A stretch of DNA of 64,000 nucleotides from Steromphala cineraria (Eukaryota; Mollusca; Gastropoda; Trochida; Trochidae): contig OU744737.1 of assembly GCA_916613615.1 (NCBI GenBank), positions 4,484,001 through 4,548,000 of the forward strand, given 5' to 3'. Below, in pieces: positions 1-9,844 of this stretch (position 1 is its first letter; each line of letters opens with the position of its first letter). Position numbers and translations under genes: made by a program. The notes under the pieces are model-generated. The model was not told where the DNA came from, ran no database searches, and was given only the letters and a program-made list of their open reading frames with translations.

Positions 1-314
1 CAAAGTTTCAGCTTTCTAGGCCTCATGGTTCTAGAGAAGAAGATGAAAATAGGTTTTTAGGGCGTGGCCCCTGTGGCCCTTATTAGGGGTCACAGGGCCA
101 CCAAAGCTACAATTTATAATTCTCACTAGCCAAGGAGTCTGTACACAAAGTTTCAGCTTTCTAGGCCTTATGGTTCTGGAGAAGAAGTCGAAATTCCACA
201 AAGTTTACGGACGGATGGACGGACGGACGGACGGATGGACGGATGGACGGACGGACGCCGGACACCATGCCATACCATAAGCCCATCGGGCCTTACAGGC
301 CAGATGAGCTAAAA
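1..314 (+). repeat. Rep-A repeat, two tandem units plus GGAC/GGAT tract (cut by window edge)
   Basis: A ~140-bp unit (key strings TTTCAGCTTTCTAGGCCT, GGCCACAGGGCCACCAAAGC, AAGGAGTCTGTACAC) occurs nearly twice. It is followed by a GGAC/GGAT tetranucleotide run at 216-257 and a conserved tail (CCATCGGGCC...CCAGATGAGCT). The same family recurs at 6362-7125 (reverse), 15283-15912 and 36498-36694. No protein is supported. A short variant lies at 636-760. Confidence 0.85.
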
Positions 315-1546
315 AGTTGACCTTCTACTATCAAGTACCGGTTTAAACCTAATTTTTATTAAGCTTTCAATAACTTTCAAAGAAATGAATATATCATATT
401 AGAAACTTATCATCTTATTCTCAATCAAATATTAATGTAAGGATTATGACACTTTTCAGACGCATTGGAAAAATCCCTACAGGCAAATACCTATTGCCAA
501 TATGTGCTGGGTGAGTATTATTCACAAAGTAAATCTAGGTAAAATGAACCAATGAAAAAGACCAACAAAGGTGTCAACAATAATAAGTAACATAAATATA
601 TGAATAATAGTCATCAGAATTCGTTAGTTAAAAATGGAGCTATTGGCTCTGTAGCTCATGAGGCTTTATATTCAATTATGCTGAAGAGAGTAGCCAATGT
701 AGGGGCCACAGGGCCACCAATCCAAAAATTAAGTATATAGGCGATATATTTTCAGTTTTATCAGTAATGAATTCAGAAATGGTAGTTGATCAAATAATAT
801 TTACAGCGTCTGCAGCCCTTATTAGGGGCCACCAACCTATAAATAATAATAATAATTATATCATCTATAGAAACCCCTGGTTCTTACTGGCGGGCTCTGC
901 TCACAGCAACATGATCCTGTGTTCAATGGGCGGCACATACAGGACCATTGAGAGAATGTCAACAGGTAAAGAAATAGATAGCCATTATCAATAGTACCCT
1001 AGTAATTTTTTATTGACTTATATTTCTAACGGCATGGTTGAGCTATATCCCCCGCAAATTGCATAGTATGTATGGATTTTTCTCTTCTTATAACATTATC
1101 AACTTTAGTCAAATAACGTCTGTTGGATCTCCATGATGATAAAGTAGTAAAATGTAAAAAAAAGCAAGGAGTCTGTATTTTTCATACAAGCATGGCTTGA
1201 AAAATACCTAAAAAGTCCAATCTACAGCCAATTCAGGAGGACAGAGGCCAAAAAGTTAAATTTGGATTTTTTAAAAGAAATATGTATGTCAATTTACTTG
1301 AAATTCATAGCAGCAGCATCAAAATATATGAATAAGCCCTTCCAAATGCACTATGACTAGAAAAACATCTGATATTTGCCAAAAACTCAGCCTTTGAGGG
1401 TCATGTTTAGCCTTTTCAAGCCTAGTAAGTTGCATAGGCCAGTTTCCTTGGCAACAAATTAAGAATAATAATCCGGAAGTCTATCATTTCATTTGTATTA
1501 GAACATTAGTATTGAAAACCCAATTCAATTGGTTGACTAGTTAAAC
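315..1546. other. intergenic, AT-rich, with one decayed Rep-A fragment
   Basis: Apart from a Rep-A variant at about 636-760, which shares the TTGGCTCTGTAGCTCAT start with 15291-15306, I see no gene, RNA or ordered repeat. The 75-codon ORF at 767-994 has no recognisable features. Confidence 0.5.
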
Positions 1547-2049
1547 AAGATGTGTTTGTGAAACACGAATGCCCCCGGATGCATCCTGCTCGCTGTGTCA
1601 AGGTCAAGGTCAAATGTCATGGTGTCATCTGAAAGGTCTCATCACAAGGGATCCATATGTCAAGTATCAAAGACCTAGCTCTGACCAATCAAAAGTTATG
1701 ACCAAGGTTAAAGTTTTTGTGGACAAACGGACAGACGGACAGGTGAAAAACAATATACCGTATTTCCTCTAATAAGCGCCGGGTCTCCAATAAGCGCCGG
1801 GCCTCTAATAAGCGCCGGGTCCTAACCATTAGAAAAATGCTCACTCAGTAAACATTTTTCAGGTATTCATGGTAAAAGACGGCTTAAAACAATCTTGAAT
1901 TTCTGTGAAAGAAATAACCGCCGGGTCTCCAATAAGCGCCGGGCCTCTTATAAACGCAGGGGGTTAAAAGGATGCTGAAAAAATAAGCGCCCGGGCGCTT
2001 ATTAGAGGAAATACGGTACCCCCGGAATCTCCGATTCGGGGGCATAAAA
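1547..2049 (+). repeat. Rep-B repeat, interrupted by a TA-flanked MITE
   Basis: A ~230-bp repeat runs from AACAAGATG through ATGCCCCCGG to GGGGGCATAAAAA, with mirrored GCCCCC/GGGGGC ends. A second copy lies in reverse at 6870-7100. The first part (1547-1757) and last part (2017-2049) are separated by a 259-bp insertion that is absent from the 6870 copy. ORFs inside it are side effects of the repeat. Confidence 0.8.
1758..2016. mobile_element. MITE with CCGTATTTCC termini and internal TAAGCGCCGGG repeats
   Basis: Inverted termini CCGTATTTCCTCTAATAAGC and its complement, flanked by TA on both sides (1756-1757, 2017-2018). The interior carries five or six copies of AATAAGCGCCGGG-type units. The uninterrupted target is visible in the Rep-B copy at 6870-7100, which supports a clean TA-specific insertion such as Tc1/mariner-type mobilisation. 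Confidence 0.85.
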
Positions 2050-2383
2050 ATCATGAGCTGCATGCAATGTCTAAGATAGGGTGCAGCCCGTTTTGATGTA
2101 CCCCACAGGGAGGAGGGATCACAGTAAGAAGTCAGAAGTAGAAATAATCTATGTTACTGGCAAATAATTTCATCTCAAATGGGCCTCTTCAGGCCATATG
2201 CATATACAGTCAATTGAGCTGAAAGTACAAGACAATATAGTGGATCAAATCTTACTTCTGACTCCAATTTTGTTTCAATATTTCATACCCGGGAACTGGA
2301 CAACAATAGATATAGATGTCATTATTTTTCCACACGTAACATTTGTTTTCCTTTCGATTTCCACATTTATTAGAAAATTACAG

Positions 2384-2435
2384 ACGACAAACATGCTACC
2401 AGGACTTGGTCCACAAAGAATGACTTTCCTAAAAG
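2384..2435 (+). CDS. candidate 52-nt internal exon, copy 1
   Basis: A 52-nt block is bounded by an acceptor (ttacag at 2378-2383) and a donor (gtaagaat from 2436), with a T-rich stretch upstream. It has a near-identical second copy 123 bp downstream. Read in phase with the exon at 2643, it encodes DKHATRTWSTKNDFPK. Fifty-two is not a multiple of three, so using both copies shifts the frame and meets a stop inside copy 2. That favours use of one or the other. No protein family was recognised and no upstream exon was located. Confidence 0.4.
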
Positions 2436-2506
2436 GTAAGAATAATATAAGAATGTGTTTGATTATTTATTTGTATTCCTTTCGATCTCCCCATTATTCG
2501 TTACAG

Positions 2507-2558
2507 ACGACAAACATGCTACCAGGACTGGGTCCACAAAGAATGACTTTCCTAAAAG
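2507..2558 (+). CDS. candidate 52-nt internal exon, copy 2 (tandem duplicate)
   Basis: It differs from copy 1 by a single base (T to G), changing Trp to Gly in the frame that continues into 2643-3267; in the alternative frame the change is silent. Acceptor (ttacag, 2501-2506), donor (gtaaga from 2559) and about 30 bp of flanking intron on each side are also duplicated. The duplication is therefore recent and kept the splice signals. Expression is untested. Confidence 0.4.
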
Positions 2559-2642
2559 GTAAGAATGATAAAAGAATGTGAAAAAAATCACTTTACAATT
2601 CTTTCATGGATTTTGATATGGAACACTCTCTTACACTCACAG

Positions 2643-3267
2643 GCATCAGACGATCATGGAGACTGAGGACCGAAGGACATTCTCTCCACACAGAGGCAGA
2701 TCAAGTAACGAAATGATGATACATCTTACCAAGAATTATGGTTATCAAGCATTCAACACGTATTGCAAACAAAACTTCCCTCCGAATAGGTTGCCGAACG
2801 TTCAGAAAATGCGGAACAAAAATTGTTGGATCAGATATGTCACAACTAGGCCTAGGGAGATTAAGAAAATAACTCCGCACTTTCAACACATTCTCGTAGA
2901 GGTACAAAATGAACATGTAGAAGTAGAACCGGATGTGCGGACCACGGACAGTGGACGCACAGACGAGAAGGAAACAAAGAATGCTCAGAATTTGCAATTC
3001 CTTATCAAGTTAGTGCAGCAGTATAACATCAGAATAGCTGGTGAGATATTGACGTGCTACAATAAGAACATGCTTTCGAGAAACGAGGGAAACAAATTGT
3101 TTAGCATCATAGCTAGTAGCAATTACAACACTCTGATTACAAAGGCACTTGCACTAGAATGTCAACGTACACAAACACTCACGTTCGATGAAATGTTGGA
3201 CGAAGCAAAAGATGTACAGTATTCTTCTATAATTCCGAAAACCGTGAGTTTCAACTGTTTTCCCTAG
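2643..3267 (+). CDS. candidate terminal exon, unknown protein, partly MITE-derived
   Basis: It begins after a cactcacag acceptor (2634-2642) and stays open to the stop at 3265-3267; an internal ATG at 2656 gives 203 codons. The frame continues from the 52-nt exons at 2384/2507. Residues about 8-23 from that ATG are encoded by a MITE-2 terminus (2678-2725). Bases 3275-3415 downstream match the MITE-2 interior, so the coding segment sits where a short part of the MITE normally lies. The protein is hydrophilic with a Lys/Arg- and Glu-rich middle, and no family was recognised. It could be a captured gene fragment, part of a longer relative of the MITE, or a chance ORF. Confidence 0.35.
2678..2725 (+). 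repeat. MITE-2 terminus within the candidate exon
   Basis: CATTCTCTCCACACAGAGG followed by CAGATCAAGT and ATGATGATACA matches the ends of the MITE-2 copies at 47658-47946 and 49821-51023. Confidence 0.7.
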
Positions 3268-3274
3268 CATACAA

Positions 3275-3415
3275 AAATGTTATCACAAATTATCCGAATT
3301 TCATCATCAAATGACAACGCTTCTCGCATTGAAATAGTGGTTCATATCACAATGCCATTGCGATGATTCAGTAGCCAAAATTATGACTCTAGAACAGCGT
3401 CGCTGATTAGCAGCC
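3275..3415 (+). repeat. MITE-2 interior fragment
   Basis: Matches the interior of the 47658-47946 copy: TCAAATGACAACGCTTCTCGC, GTGGTTCATATCACAATGCC, ATGATTCAGTAGCC and AGAACAGCGTCGCTGATT are shared. The right terminus is missing. Confidence 0.75.
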
Positions 3416-3524
3416 CCTTCCTTAGCTGCTATCAGTTTTTGTGAAGTTTCCAGCGCCGCCGCTGCACTCATATTACTAGCTATAACTTTTTTCCACTAAG
3501 TTTTCCAGAACTCTTATAGAGGTT

Positions 3525-3628
3525 ATTATATGAGTGTCCATGACATACTATGTTTACGACGCTAGGGATATACTGATATTTAGGCACGAGTGTCGTAAAC
3601 ATGGAATGTCATGGGCACGAATATAATA
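3525..3628. repeat. foldback / inverted repeat
   Basis: Arms at 3534-3560 and 3592-3618 (GTGTCCATGACAT...GTTTACGAC against its complement) pair at about 25 of 27 positions around a ~31-bp loop. Weaker pairing extends outward. No coding capacity. Confidence 0.75.
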
Positions 3629-3889
3629 TTCTGTTTATTACCGTACTCCCACAATTGAAGAACATGCTCAAAACCTACTTCTTAGCATAGGCAGACTAGC
3701 GAGTGGCGGCCCGTATGGATCATAGGTGAACCGTGACGTCAAATCATTGTTTATTACGTGACGTCACAATGCAAAAGTGATATTTTGCCCTAGGGCAACA
3801 TATGAAAAATATGAACCTCGATATGACTGCCCTCGTAGGTAATAAATTCATATATTACTACTCATATCTCTGGGAAACGATTTTGACGA

Positions 3890-4080
3890 TAGAGGCAGAT
3901 CAAGTAACGCCGTGAATTTTTCTTAGCGGCAAAAATTCCATCACAATCCATTTGAATTTCTTCATCAAATGACAACGCTTCTCGCATGGAAAGGGTGGTT
4001 CATATCACAATACCGTTGCCATGATTAAATAACCAAAGTGATGTTTTAAGAAGAGCGTCCCTGGATCTCTGTTCAGACAG
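3890..4080 (+). repeat. MITE-2 partial copy
   Basis: AGAGGCAGATCAAGTAACG is followed directly by the TTAGCGGCAAAAATTCC region and the TCGCATGGAAAGGGTGGTTC core, so part of the left terminus is deleted. It ends near AGAGCGTCCCTGG. Confidence 0.75.
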
Positions 4081-4528
4081 TGCTGCTGAGGGTTACAGGC
4101 ATTGTCGTAGATGACAACAACGGGTGCTGAAATCAAAATGTATAACCTTAAGTAAATGATATCATCATTACAATATGTCATTTAATGACATTAATATTGA
4201 ATTTATGTGTATCTTAAATTTTGCATTCATGTTTATTCTTATATATATATATATTCTCAGACCTCCAGATAAGCTTTTGCCCATGCTTTTTTATCACACC
4301 CGTACAATACCAATAATGCTTTTGATGAATCTCGTAAATTATATTTAATCTTCTGGTAAACTTAAAATTATAGTAAAATTTATATCTTGTATATTCTTGG
4401 CGAGGCATCATCAGATGGGGTATCAAGAAGCGTTGTGCAACACACGCTCACACGCTCACGGTTCAATGCTCCCTCCTCTTCTTCACATAATAAGACAAAA
4501 GCCTCCATATTGATTTCTATAAGAGCGA

Positions 4529-5446
4529 TTCCGAGTCGACCATAAGCTACTTAGACTAACGATTTTAACTTTACGATTAGTGGAACAGTATGCCGATCTT
4601 AACGTTATGCTAAGATTGGTATTTTTGGATTCAAGATTGGCGTAGAGCTTAGATCGGTTAGAGTTACAGCACGATGGAGACTTGGAACTCTCCATCAGGA
4701 ACACATGTAATTATCAGCATGTGTCAGTGCATGGGCACATCTAATTAATGGTAGTAATCTAGCAATATGCATATATAAAATAATATTCAATAATTAGCAG
4801 AAATTGAAGGTAAATAACTTAAGAAGTATGATTCATACAGAAATTCAAATAAAAAATTATCATTCTGAGATGTACTACTCATATTGAATAAAGGAAATTT
4901 GGACATTTAGTCCTGATTAGATGAAAAAAGTAAACAAATATATATTTTAAGTTTCGCGAATTAACCACACATATTAAATTCATAAGTGGAATGAATGCCA
5001 AAATGATTTAATGTTTTTAAAAATGAACAAACACTTACTTTGTTGCAATTTTTTCCCAAAGGTTATCCTTTGTTTTCTTTGTAACCCCGGTACCAAAGGC
5101 AGCAGACAAAACTTTGTTGTTCTCAACCCCTTCATCAATGAGGATAGCTATCTCCTTGGGAGAGAAATTACTTTTCCTCGCCCGAGGTTTCTTTCCCGAC
5201 AAATCGACTGAATCCATCGTCTGCTATTTTTTTCAAAGGGGGATAACTCGTGCCTCGCATGTCTCTACCTCTCACGCAAAAGAGTCTCGATTTTAGTTAA
5301 GATCGGATCGTAAGATCGGGACAGGTTACGATCGGCTTAAAATTGGTTAGTGGAACGGGAATAACTTTTAGTTAAGACGATTGTAAAATTGACGTAACTT
5401 GCTTAAATTGATCTTAGCAAAGATCGGTTTGAGGAACGGCACCCAG
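4529..5446. mobile_element. Harbinger-associated remnant: two ~150-bp direct repeats around a Myb-like exon
   Basis: Bases 4529-4676 and 5290-5446 are related in the same orientation: both have CGATTTTAACT/GATTGTAAAATT-like text, GATTAGTGGAAC or GGTTAGTGGAACG, and end with AGATCGGTT..GAG..AC.GCAC. The Myb-like exon (5035-5217, minus) lies between them. Perfect terminal inverted repeats were not found, so this may be two solo elements flanking a host-like exon. Confidence 0.4.
5035..5217 (-). CDS. Myb/SANT-like DNA-binding exon (NAIF1/Harbinger type), single exon
   Basis: Sixty codons from ATG at 5217. The pattern RARKSNFSPKEIAILIDE, then VENNKVLSAAFGTGVTKKTK and NLWEKIA, is that of the Myb_DNA-bind_5 / NAIF1-like domain. 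Proteins with this domain accompany Harbinger transposases, and some are domesticated nuclear factors. The ORF ends exactly at a consensus donor, GTAAGTG (5036 downward on the minus strand), whose TAA supplies the apparent stop. This therefore looks like a first coding exon with spliced continuation rather than a complete protein. No following exon was identified downstream (positions below 5030). It may be an intact transposon accessory gene or a remnant. Confidence 0.6.
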   Translation of the reverse strand: MDSVDLSGKKPRARKSNFSPKEIAILIDEGVENNKVLSAAFGTGVTKKTKDNLWEKIATK

Positions 5447-6361
5447 GATGAAAGTTCCCCGCTTTTATAATTGTGGCAGGGCAGGAAAACATTTTCTACT
5501 GTTCTTTACATCCTCCTCATCTGCAACTTTAGCCAAAGTGTTCAAACTTCACACATTTCATACATTTTCTCAATAGAAGTTTAAGGTTATTTAAAGTTAA
5601 GTTAAATTATTGGCTTTTGTAAGCATGTTATTCCATATAAAAGTATTTTCAGATGATGAAATAAGGTAATGACAATTTGTGTACACTCAAACTAATGCAA
5701 GAATATTTTATCAATCATGACATGGCGTGTTTGAATTTTTTTTTTTTAACAAAGACGTTGGATCAATTTACAACTTACAATTTATAGTCATGGCCCATGG
5801 TATCTAATCATCTACATCTATGTATGTATGGCCAAATTGTATAGGGAAATTCCAATCATAGTAGTTCATCCTTCTTTATTTTGTTGTTTTTTAATGAAGG
5901 TATAACTATATGTACAATGAATACAAAGATTGCAAGTGTTACCTCAAGGTCATGTTCTTTCATATTAAACAACTGCCTAACATTGCCCACAACTGAAAAT
6001 AATAAAACAGAAATAAAATCAGGAGTATCATCAAAACTACTCGAAAACCGAAATACAGAAGGACAGTTGTCATGTCTCGAACGCTCTTTCTTAAATTTCC
6101 CCCTGCACCTTCTTTCTCCAAAACATTATAAACACAATCTGGATGAATCAAGGACAACAACGGATAATCATAGGGAACATAGGAAACAGGATGCAAACAT
6201 ATTTTGGAGATTTCGAAGAGGAACCATGTTCCTGCAAATGTGACAAAAGAGGTAACCAAAAAGGACATTTTAGGGCTGCCAGCATCAGAAGTTCTGTGAA
6301 CTCTGCATCGGTCAATCCTTTTGTAGCAAAGGCTGTCCAAAGCTTCCTGGTTTGTTGATTT
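5447..6361. other. no supported gene; one hydrophobic minus-strand ORF
   Basis: The only long ORF is 5960-6340 (minus, 126 codons), with hydrophobic stretches near its start and end. Plus-strand frames also stay open for 71-120 codons over the same bases. No family, start context or splice signal settles the matter. Confidence 0.4.
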
Positions 6362-7125
6362 TTAGCTCATCTGGCCTGTAAGGCCCGATGGGCTTATGGC
6401 ATGGCATGGTGTCCGGCGTCCGTAAACTTTGTGGAATTTCGACTTCTCCAGAACCATAAGGCCTAGAAAGCTGAAACTTCGTGTACAGACTCCTTGACTA
6501 GTGAGGATTATAAATTGTAGCTTTGGTGGCCCTGTGACCCCTAATAAGGGCCACAGGGGCCACGCCCTAAAAACCTTTTTTCATCTTCTTCTCCAGAACC
6601 ACAAGGCCTAGAAGCTGAAACTTTGTGTACAGACTCCTTGGCTAGTGAGGATTATAAATTGTAGTTATGGCGGCCCTGTGACCCCTAATAAGGGCCACAG
6701 GGGCCACGCCCTAAAAACCTATTTTCATCTTCTTCTCCAGAACCATAAGGCCTAGAAAGCTGAAATTTTGTGTACAGACTCCTTGGCTGGTGAGGATTAT
6801 AAATTGTAGCTTTGGTGGCCCTGTGACCCCTAATAAGGGCCACAGGGGCCACGCCCTAAAAACCTTTTTATGCCCCAGAATCGGAGTATATTGTTTTTCA
6901 CCTGTCCGTTTGTCCACAAAAACTTTAACCTTGGTCATAACTTTTGATTGGTCAGAGCAAGGCCTTTGATACTTGACATATGGATCCCTTGTGATGAGAC
7001 CTTTCAGATGACACCATGACATTTGACCTTGTGACCTTGACCTTGACACAGCGAGCAGGATGCATCCGGGGGCATTCGTGTTTCACAAACGCATCTTGTT
7101 TCATCTTCTTCTCCAGAACCATATC
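6362..7125 (-). repeat. Rep-A array in reverse, about four units, with nested Rep-B
   Basis: AGCTCATCTGGCCTGTAAGG starts the reversed family tail, followed by repeated ~140-bp units at about 6440-6866. The last unit is split by Rep-B at 6870-7100 and resumes at TCATCTTCTTCTCCAGAACC (7101-7120). Confidence 0.85.
6870..7100 (-). repeat. Rep-B, uninterrupted copy, inserted in Rep-A
   Basis: Full reverse copy of the family at 1547-2049 but without the TA-flanked MITE, so it shows the empty site. Its insertion point splits a Rep-A unit within a CCTTTTTT stretch. Confidence 0.8.
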
Positions 7126-7499
7126 TTCTTCTCTTGAGCGGGCTTTTGATCGGGGTAGGGGGTGTGGCGGATTCTGAAGATAGGTTTCTGGTTCAAAGTT
7201 GCGAGTCCCCGCGTTGAATTTTGGTTGGTGAGTCGGCGGCAGTCGATCTCTGTTGAATACCCATGATGGGGGTAGGGATGATGTTATCTTCGCTGGGGTG
7301 TTTATTCTTGTAGTGGCGCCTGTAGATGTCTGTCCTACTGTATCCACTGTTTCAAGTGGGACAAAAATAAGCAGTGACACTAGTGGAGTGTTGACGAGAT
7401 GTGGCGTCTGAGGGCGGCAAGGCTTGAACCTTTCAGACCGCATGATATGCATGACATGGAGGGCATCTTCATAAGTACGTTTTTGCAGTATTAGCGTTT

Positions 7500-7795
7500 G
7501 AAGCGTGTTCAGGTAACGGATCACTGATTGTACCTGACGTAATCTGGCCGAAACGTTCTCTGGTGCCTTAGCAACCAGAGTTACGCAGAGCATTGTGACG
7601 TCACAAAGGCGTGAGTTGAAGTGAGCGGCGACGGGTTTGCTGGAATTGTGGCTCCTGATGTCCTCCCTGTGTCCTTGGTAACGCGTTTTGAACCATTGGT
7701 ACAGGAAATGCAATATATAATCCCTTGTGTTAAGCACGCGAGATGGGAGGTAATCTTCAAAGTTTTTTGGTTGTGTTTACTTCTGATGAGGTTAG
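7500..7795 (-). pseudogene. Penelope-like element, GIY-YIG endonuclease fragment
   Basis: On the minus strand one frame reads GIIYCISCTNGSKR...DTGR and the next reads GHREDIRSHNSSKPVAAHFNS. Together these follow the GIY-YIG endonuclease pattern at the C-terminus of Penelope-like retroelement proteins, broken by a frameshift. The frame runs on to about 7130 without further recognised motifs. It abuts an oppositely oriented RT fragment of the same element class near 7796. Confidence 0.7.
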
Positions 7796-8175
7796 TCTGG
7801 ATGATCAATGGGCAGATGCGGCAGTTGTTAGTGCGGGCAGATTCTTTCCACTCCCCAAAATTCATAAATGCTTGACTCCTGGTAAAGTACCCGGCCGCCC
7901 TATCATAAGCGGTAATAACACCCCTACTGAGAAAATCAGTAGTTTTGTAGACGAACATGTCAAACAGTTCGTATCCAAGCTACATTAGGGATACTACTCA
8001 CTTCATTCAGAAAATGCTCGTTACCATGGATGTCACATCCCTGTATACCAACATCCCAAACGGGGAGGGCCTTAGAGCAATCGCTAAGGCGTATAGAAAG
8101 TTCAAACCCAACAGGCAAATATCTCCCACAGGTCTCATTAACTTGCTCAAATCGGTTCTGCATAAAAACAATTTC
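7796..8175 (+). pseudogene. Penelope-like element, reverse transcriptase fragment
   Basis: Two overlapping plus-strand frames give AGRFFPLPKIHK...GRPIISGNNTPTEKISSFVD and then VTMDVTSLYTNIPNGEGL. These are the fingers region and catalytic motif A of Penelope-like RTs. A frame change lies near 7980. The sequence stops near 8175-8200 where the gypsy fragment starts; the GIY-YIG domain expected downstream is missing and a minus-strand copy lies upstream instead. Non-functional. Confidence 0.8.
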
Positions 8176-8202
8176 AGGGTCATCTCCGTCTGTCACTCCA
8201 CA

Positions 8203-8502
8203 TTATCGCCACGGCAGTCTGGAAAGTGCATCAGCGTTTGAATGTTTCCTGCCAGCTCTGTGTTCAATAGTGATTTCAAAGGCTGCTAGTGTTTCCAACC
8301 ATCGAGCTACTTGAACGTTCGGATCTTTGAACTGCATCAGCCAATGAAAGCACCATGGTCTGTGCGGATAAGAAAAGGTTTGCCATACAGGAAATGCCAG
8401 CAGTTCGTTTCTCGTCACACAATATCTCTTCTCAGATTTTGACAGGCTTTGGTTTGCATATGCGACAGGTCTCTCTTCTCCATCTTGAACTTGACTCAGC
8501 AC
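8203..8502 (-). pseudogene. Ty3/gypsy RNase H domain fragment
   Basis: A 99-codon frame reads LSQVQDGEERPVAYANQSLS, RYCVTRNELLA, then QVARWLETLAAFEITIEHRAG and NADALSRLPWR. This is the RNase H end of a gypsy polyprotein. The central part (WQTFSYPHRPWCFHWLMQF) is altered relative to the family, where a TDH motif is expected. The frame stops just after the ALSRLP motif, and no integrase follows. Confidence 0.85.
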
Positions 8503-8539
8503 TGCCCCGATATCGAGGTCACTTGCATCAGTATCTTAA

Positions 8540-9350
8540 ATGAAAGGTTTGGTCAAATGTGGATGGGCAAGTATTGGAGAGGTCACCAACTTCTGTTTAC
8601 GCGTCTCAAAGGCTAAGTCACCGTCCTCAGTCCACTCAAACGATCTGTCTTTCTCAGTCAGCCTTGTGAGACATGATGCCATCTTTGAGACACATCTGTC
8701 GGACGAGTGCAGTTCTGTAGATTCATCTTTTTCCGGATCCATTTTCATTCACCACGTGCCCCAGGTACTCTACTTCTTCTTGCAACAGATGACACTTCTA
8801 AGGCTTGAGTTTGAGACCAGCCTACCTGAATCGTTGGAAAAACTCTGTCAGCCGCACAAGAGACTCTCCAAATGTTTTTCCATCACATCACGATCACATC
8901 GTCCAGATAGATAATGCAAGTTTAATATTGAAGTCCGGCAGAGACAGTTTTCATCAATCTCTCAAAAGTGGACGGGACATTACAAGTCCAAATGGTAGCA
9001 CTTAGAATTGGCACAGGCCAAACTTGGACACAGGTCGATCATCGGGATGAACTTCCACCTGCCAGTAGCCGGACGTCAGGTCAAGAGTTAAGTACCATCA
9101 TGATCCAGACAGACTTTCAAGTTAATCATCTATCCTTGGCAGCTGAAAGCTGTCCTTGACTGTTCGAAGGTTCACCTGACGAAAGTCAATACAAAAGTGT
9201 GTAGAAGAATCTTTCTTTGTGACTAGGACAATTGGTGACATCTTTCTTCAACATGTAGTCAATGTGTTGTTTCACCAAGTCCTGGCTGTGGTACAGGTAG
9301 TGACTAGTCTTTTCGTCGGTTGTTTCAATGGATGAGCCCAACCGACATCA
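8540..9350 (-). pseudogene. Ty3/gypsy reverse transcriptase, fragmentary
   Basis: The minus strand carries VQHRIDVGWAHPLKQP near 9340, SPIVLVTKKDSSTHFCIDFR near 9190-9240, the catalytic IIYLDDVIV near 8890-8915, and thumb/connection text DRSFEWTEDGD near 8600-8660. These lie in several frames separated by stops and shifts. The YLDD catalytic motif itself survives. Confidence 0.8.
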
Positions 9351-9844
9351 ATCCTGTGCTGCACCAGAGTTTTTGTCCACCCTGTCGCTGCAGTTCGGCC
9401 TGCTGAAAAGTCTCCAACTCAACAGCGGCATGTATTGCTTCGTTCGCTTGACAGGAAGCCTCATCTCGGACTCCTGCAATGCATCAATGAAATGATCTTT
9501 AGCAAGGATCTCCGACAGCTCCTGGTGCGCATCTGGATATGCCAACCAAGCAAGTCGCTGAATGGACTGACCCAGTTCAGTCAAACTCTCGTCCCGTCTT
9601 CTACTTCTAGCCTTTAACTGAACCGTGTAGAGCTCAGTTTGATTGTTGGAAGTGAACCTCAGACAAGTGCAAAACAATTCTGCCTCTCTGGTTGTGGTAA
9701 GTTGCTGAGTACTTCTTGTGCTGCAACCTTTAGACTAACTGCAAGGTAAGTGGCCTTCTGCGAATCACCCCAATTGTTCAAGTCTGCCACCAGCTCAAAA
9801 TGTACCTTGAAATCTTGCCACGCTGTCTGCCTGTCAAACGTCAT
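9348..9844 (-). pseudogene. Ty3/gypsy gag fragment
   Basis: MTFDRQTAWQDFKVHFELVA followed by NWGDSQKATYLAVSLKVAAQ (9844-9659) continues, after a frameshift, as KARSRRRDESLTELGQSIQR and AYPDAHQELSEILAKDHFID (9677-9348). This is the retrotransposon gag capsid pattern. No CCHC knuckle follows. An extra open stretch upstream to about 10049 may be the gag N-terminus. Confidence 0.75.

Noticed and set aside
5960..6340. 126-codon hydrophobic minus-strand ORF as a membrane protein
   Set aside because: Several frames on both strands are open over the same bases; no family resemblance or splice evidence.
6711..7049. ORFs with QGQMSWCHLKGLITRDPYVKYQRP (also 1569-1772)
   Set aside because: Encoded by the non-coding Rep-B repeat in both orientations; open frames are incidental.
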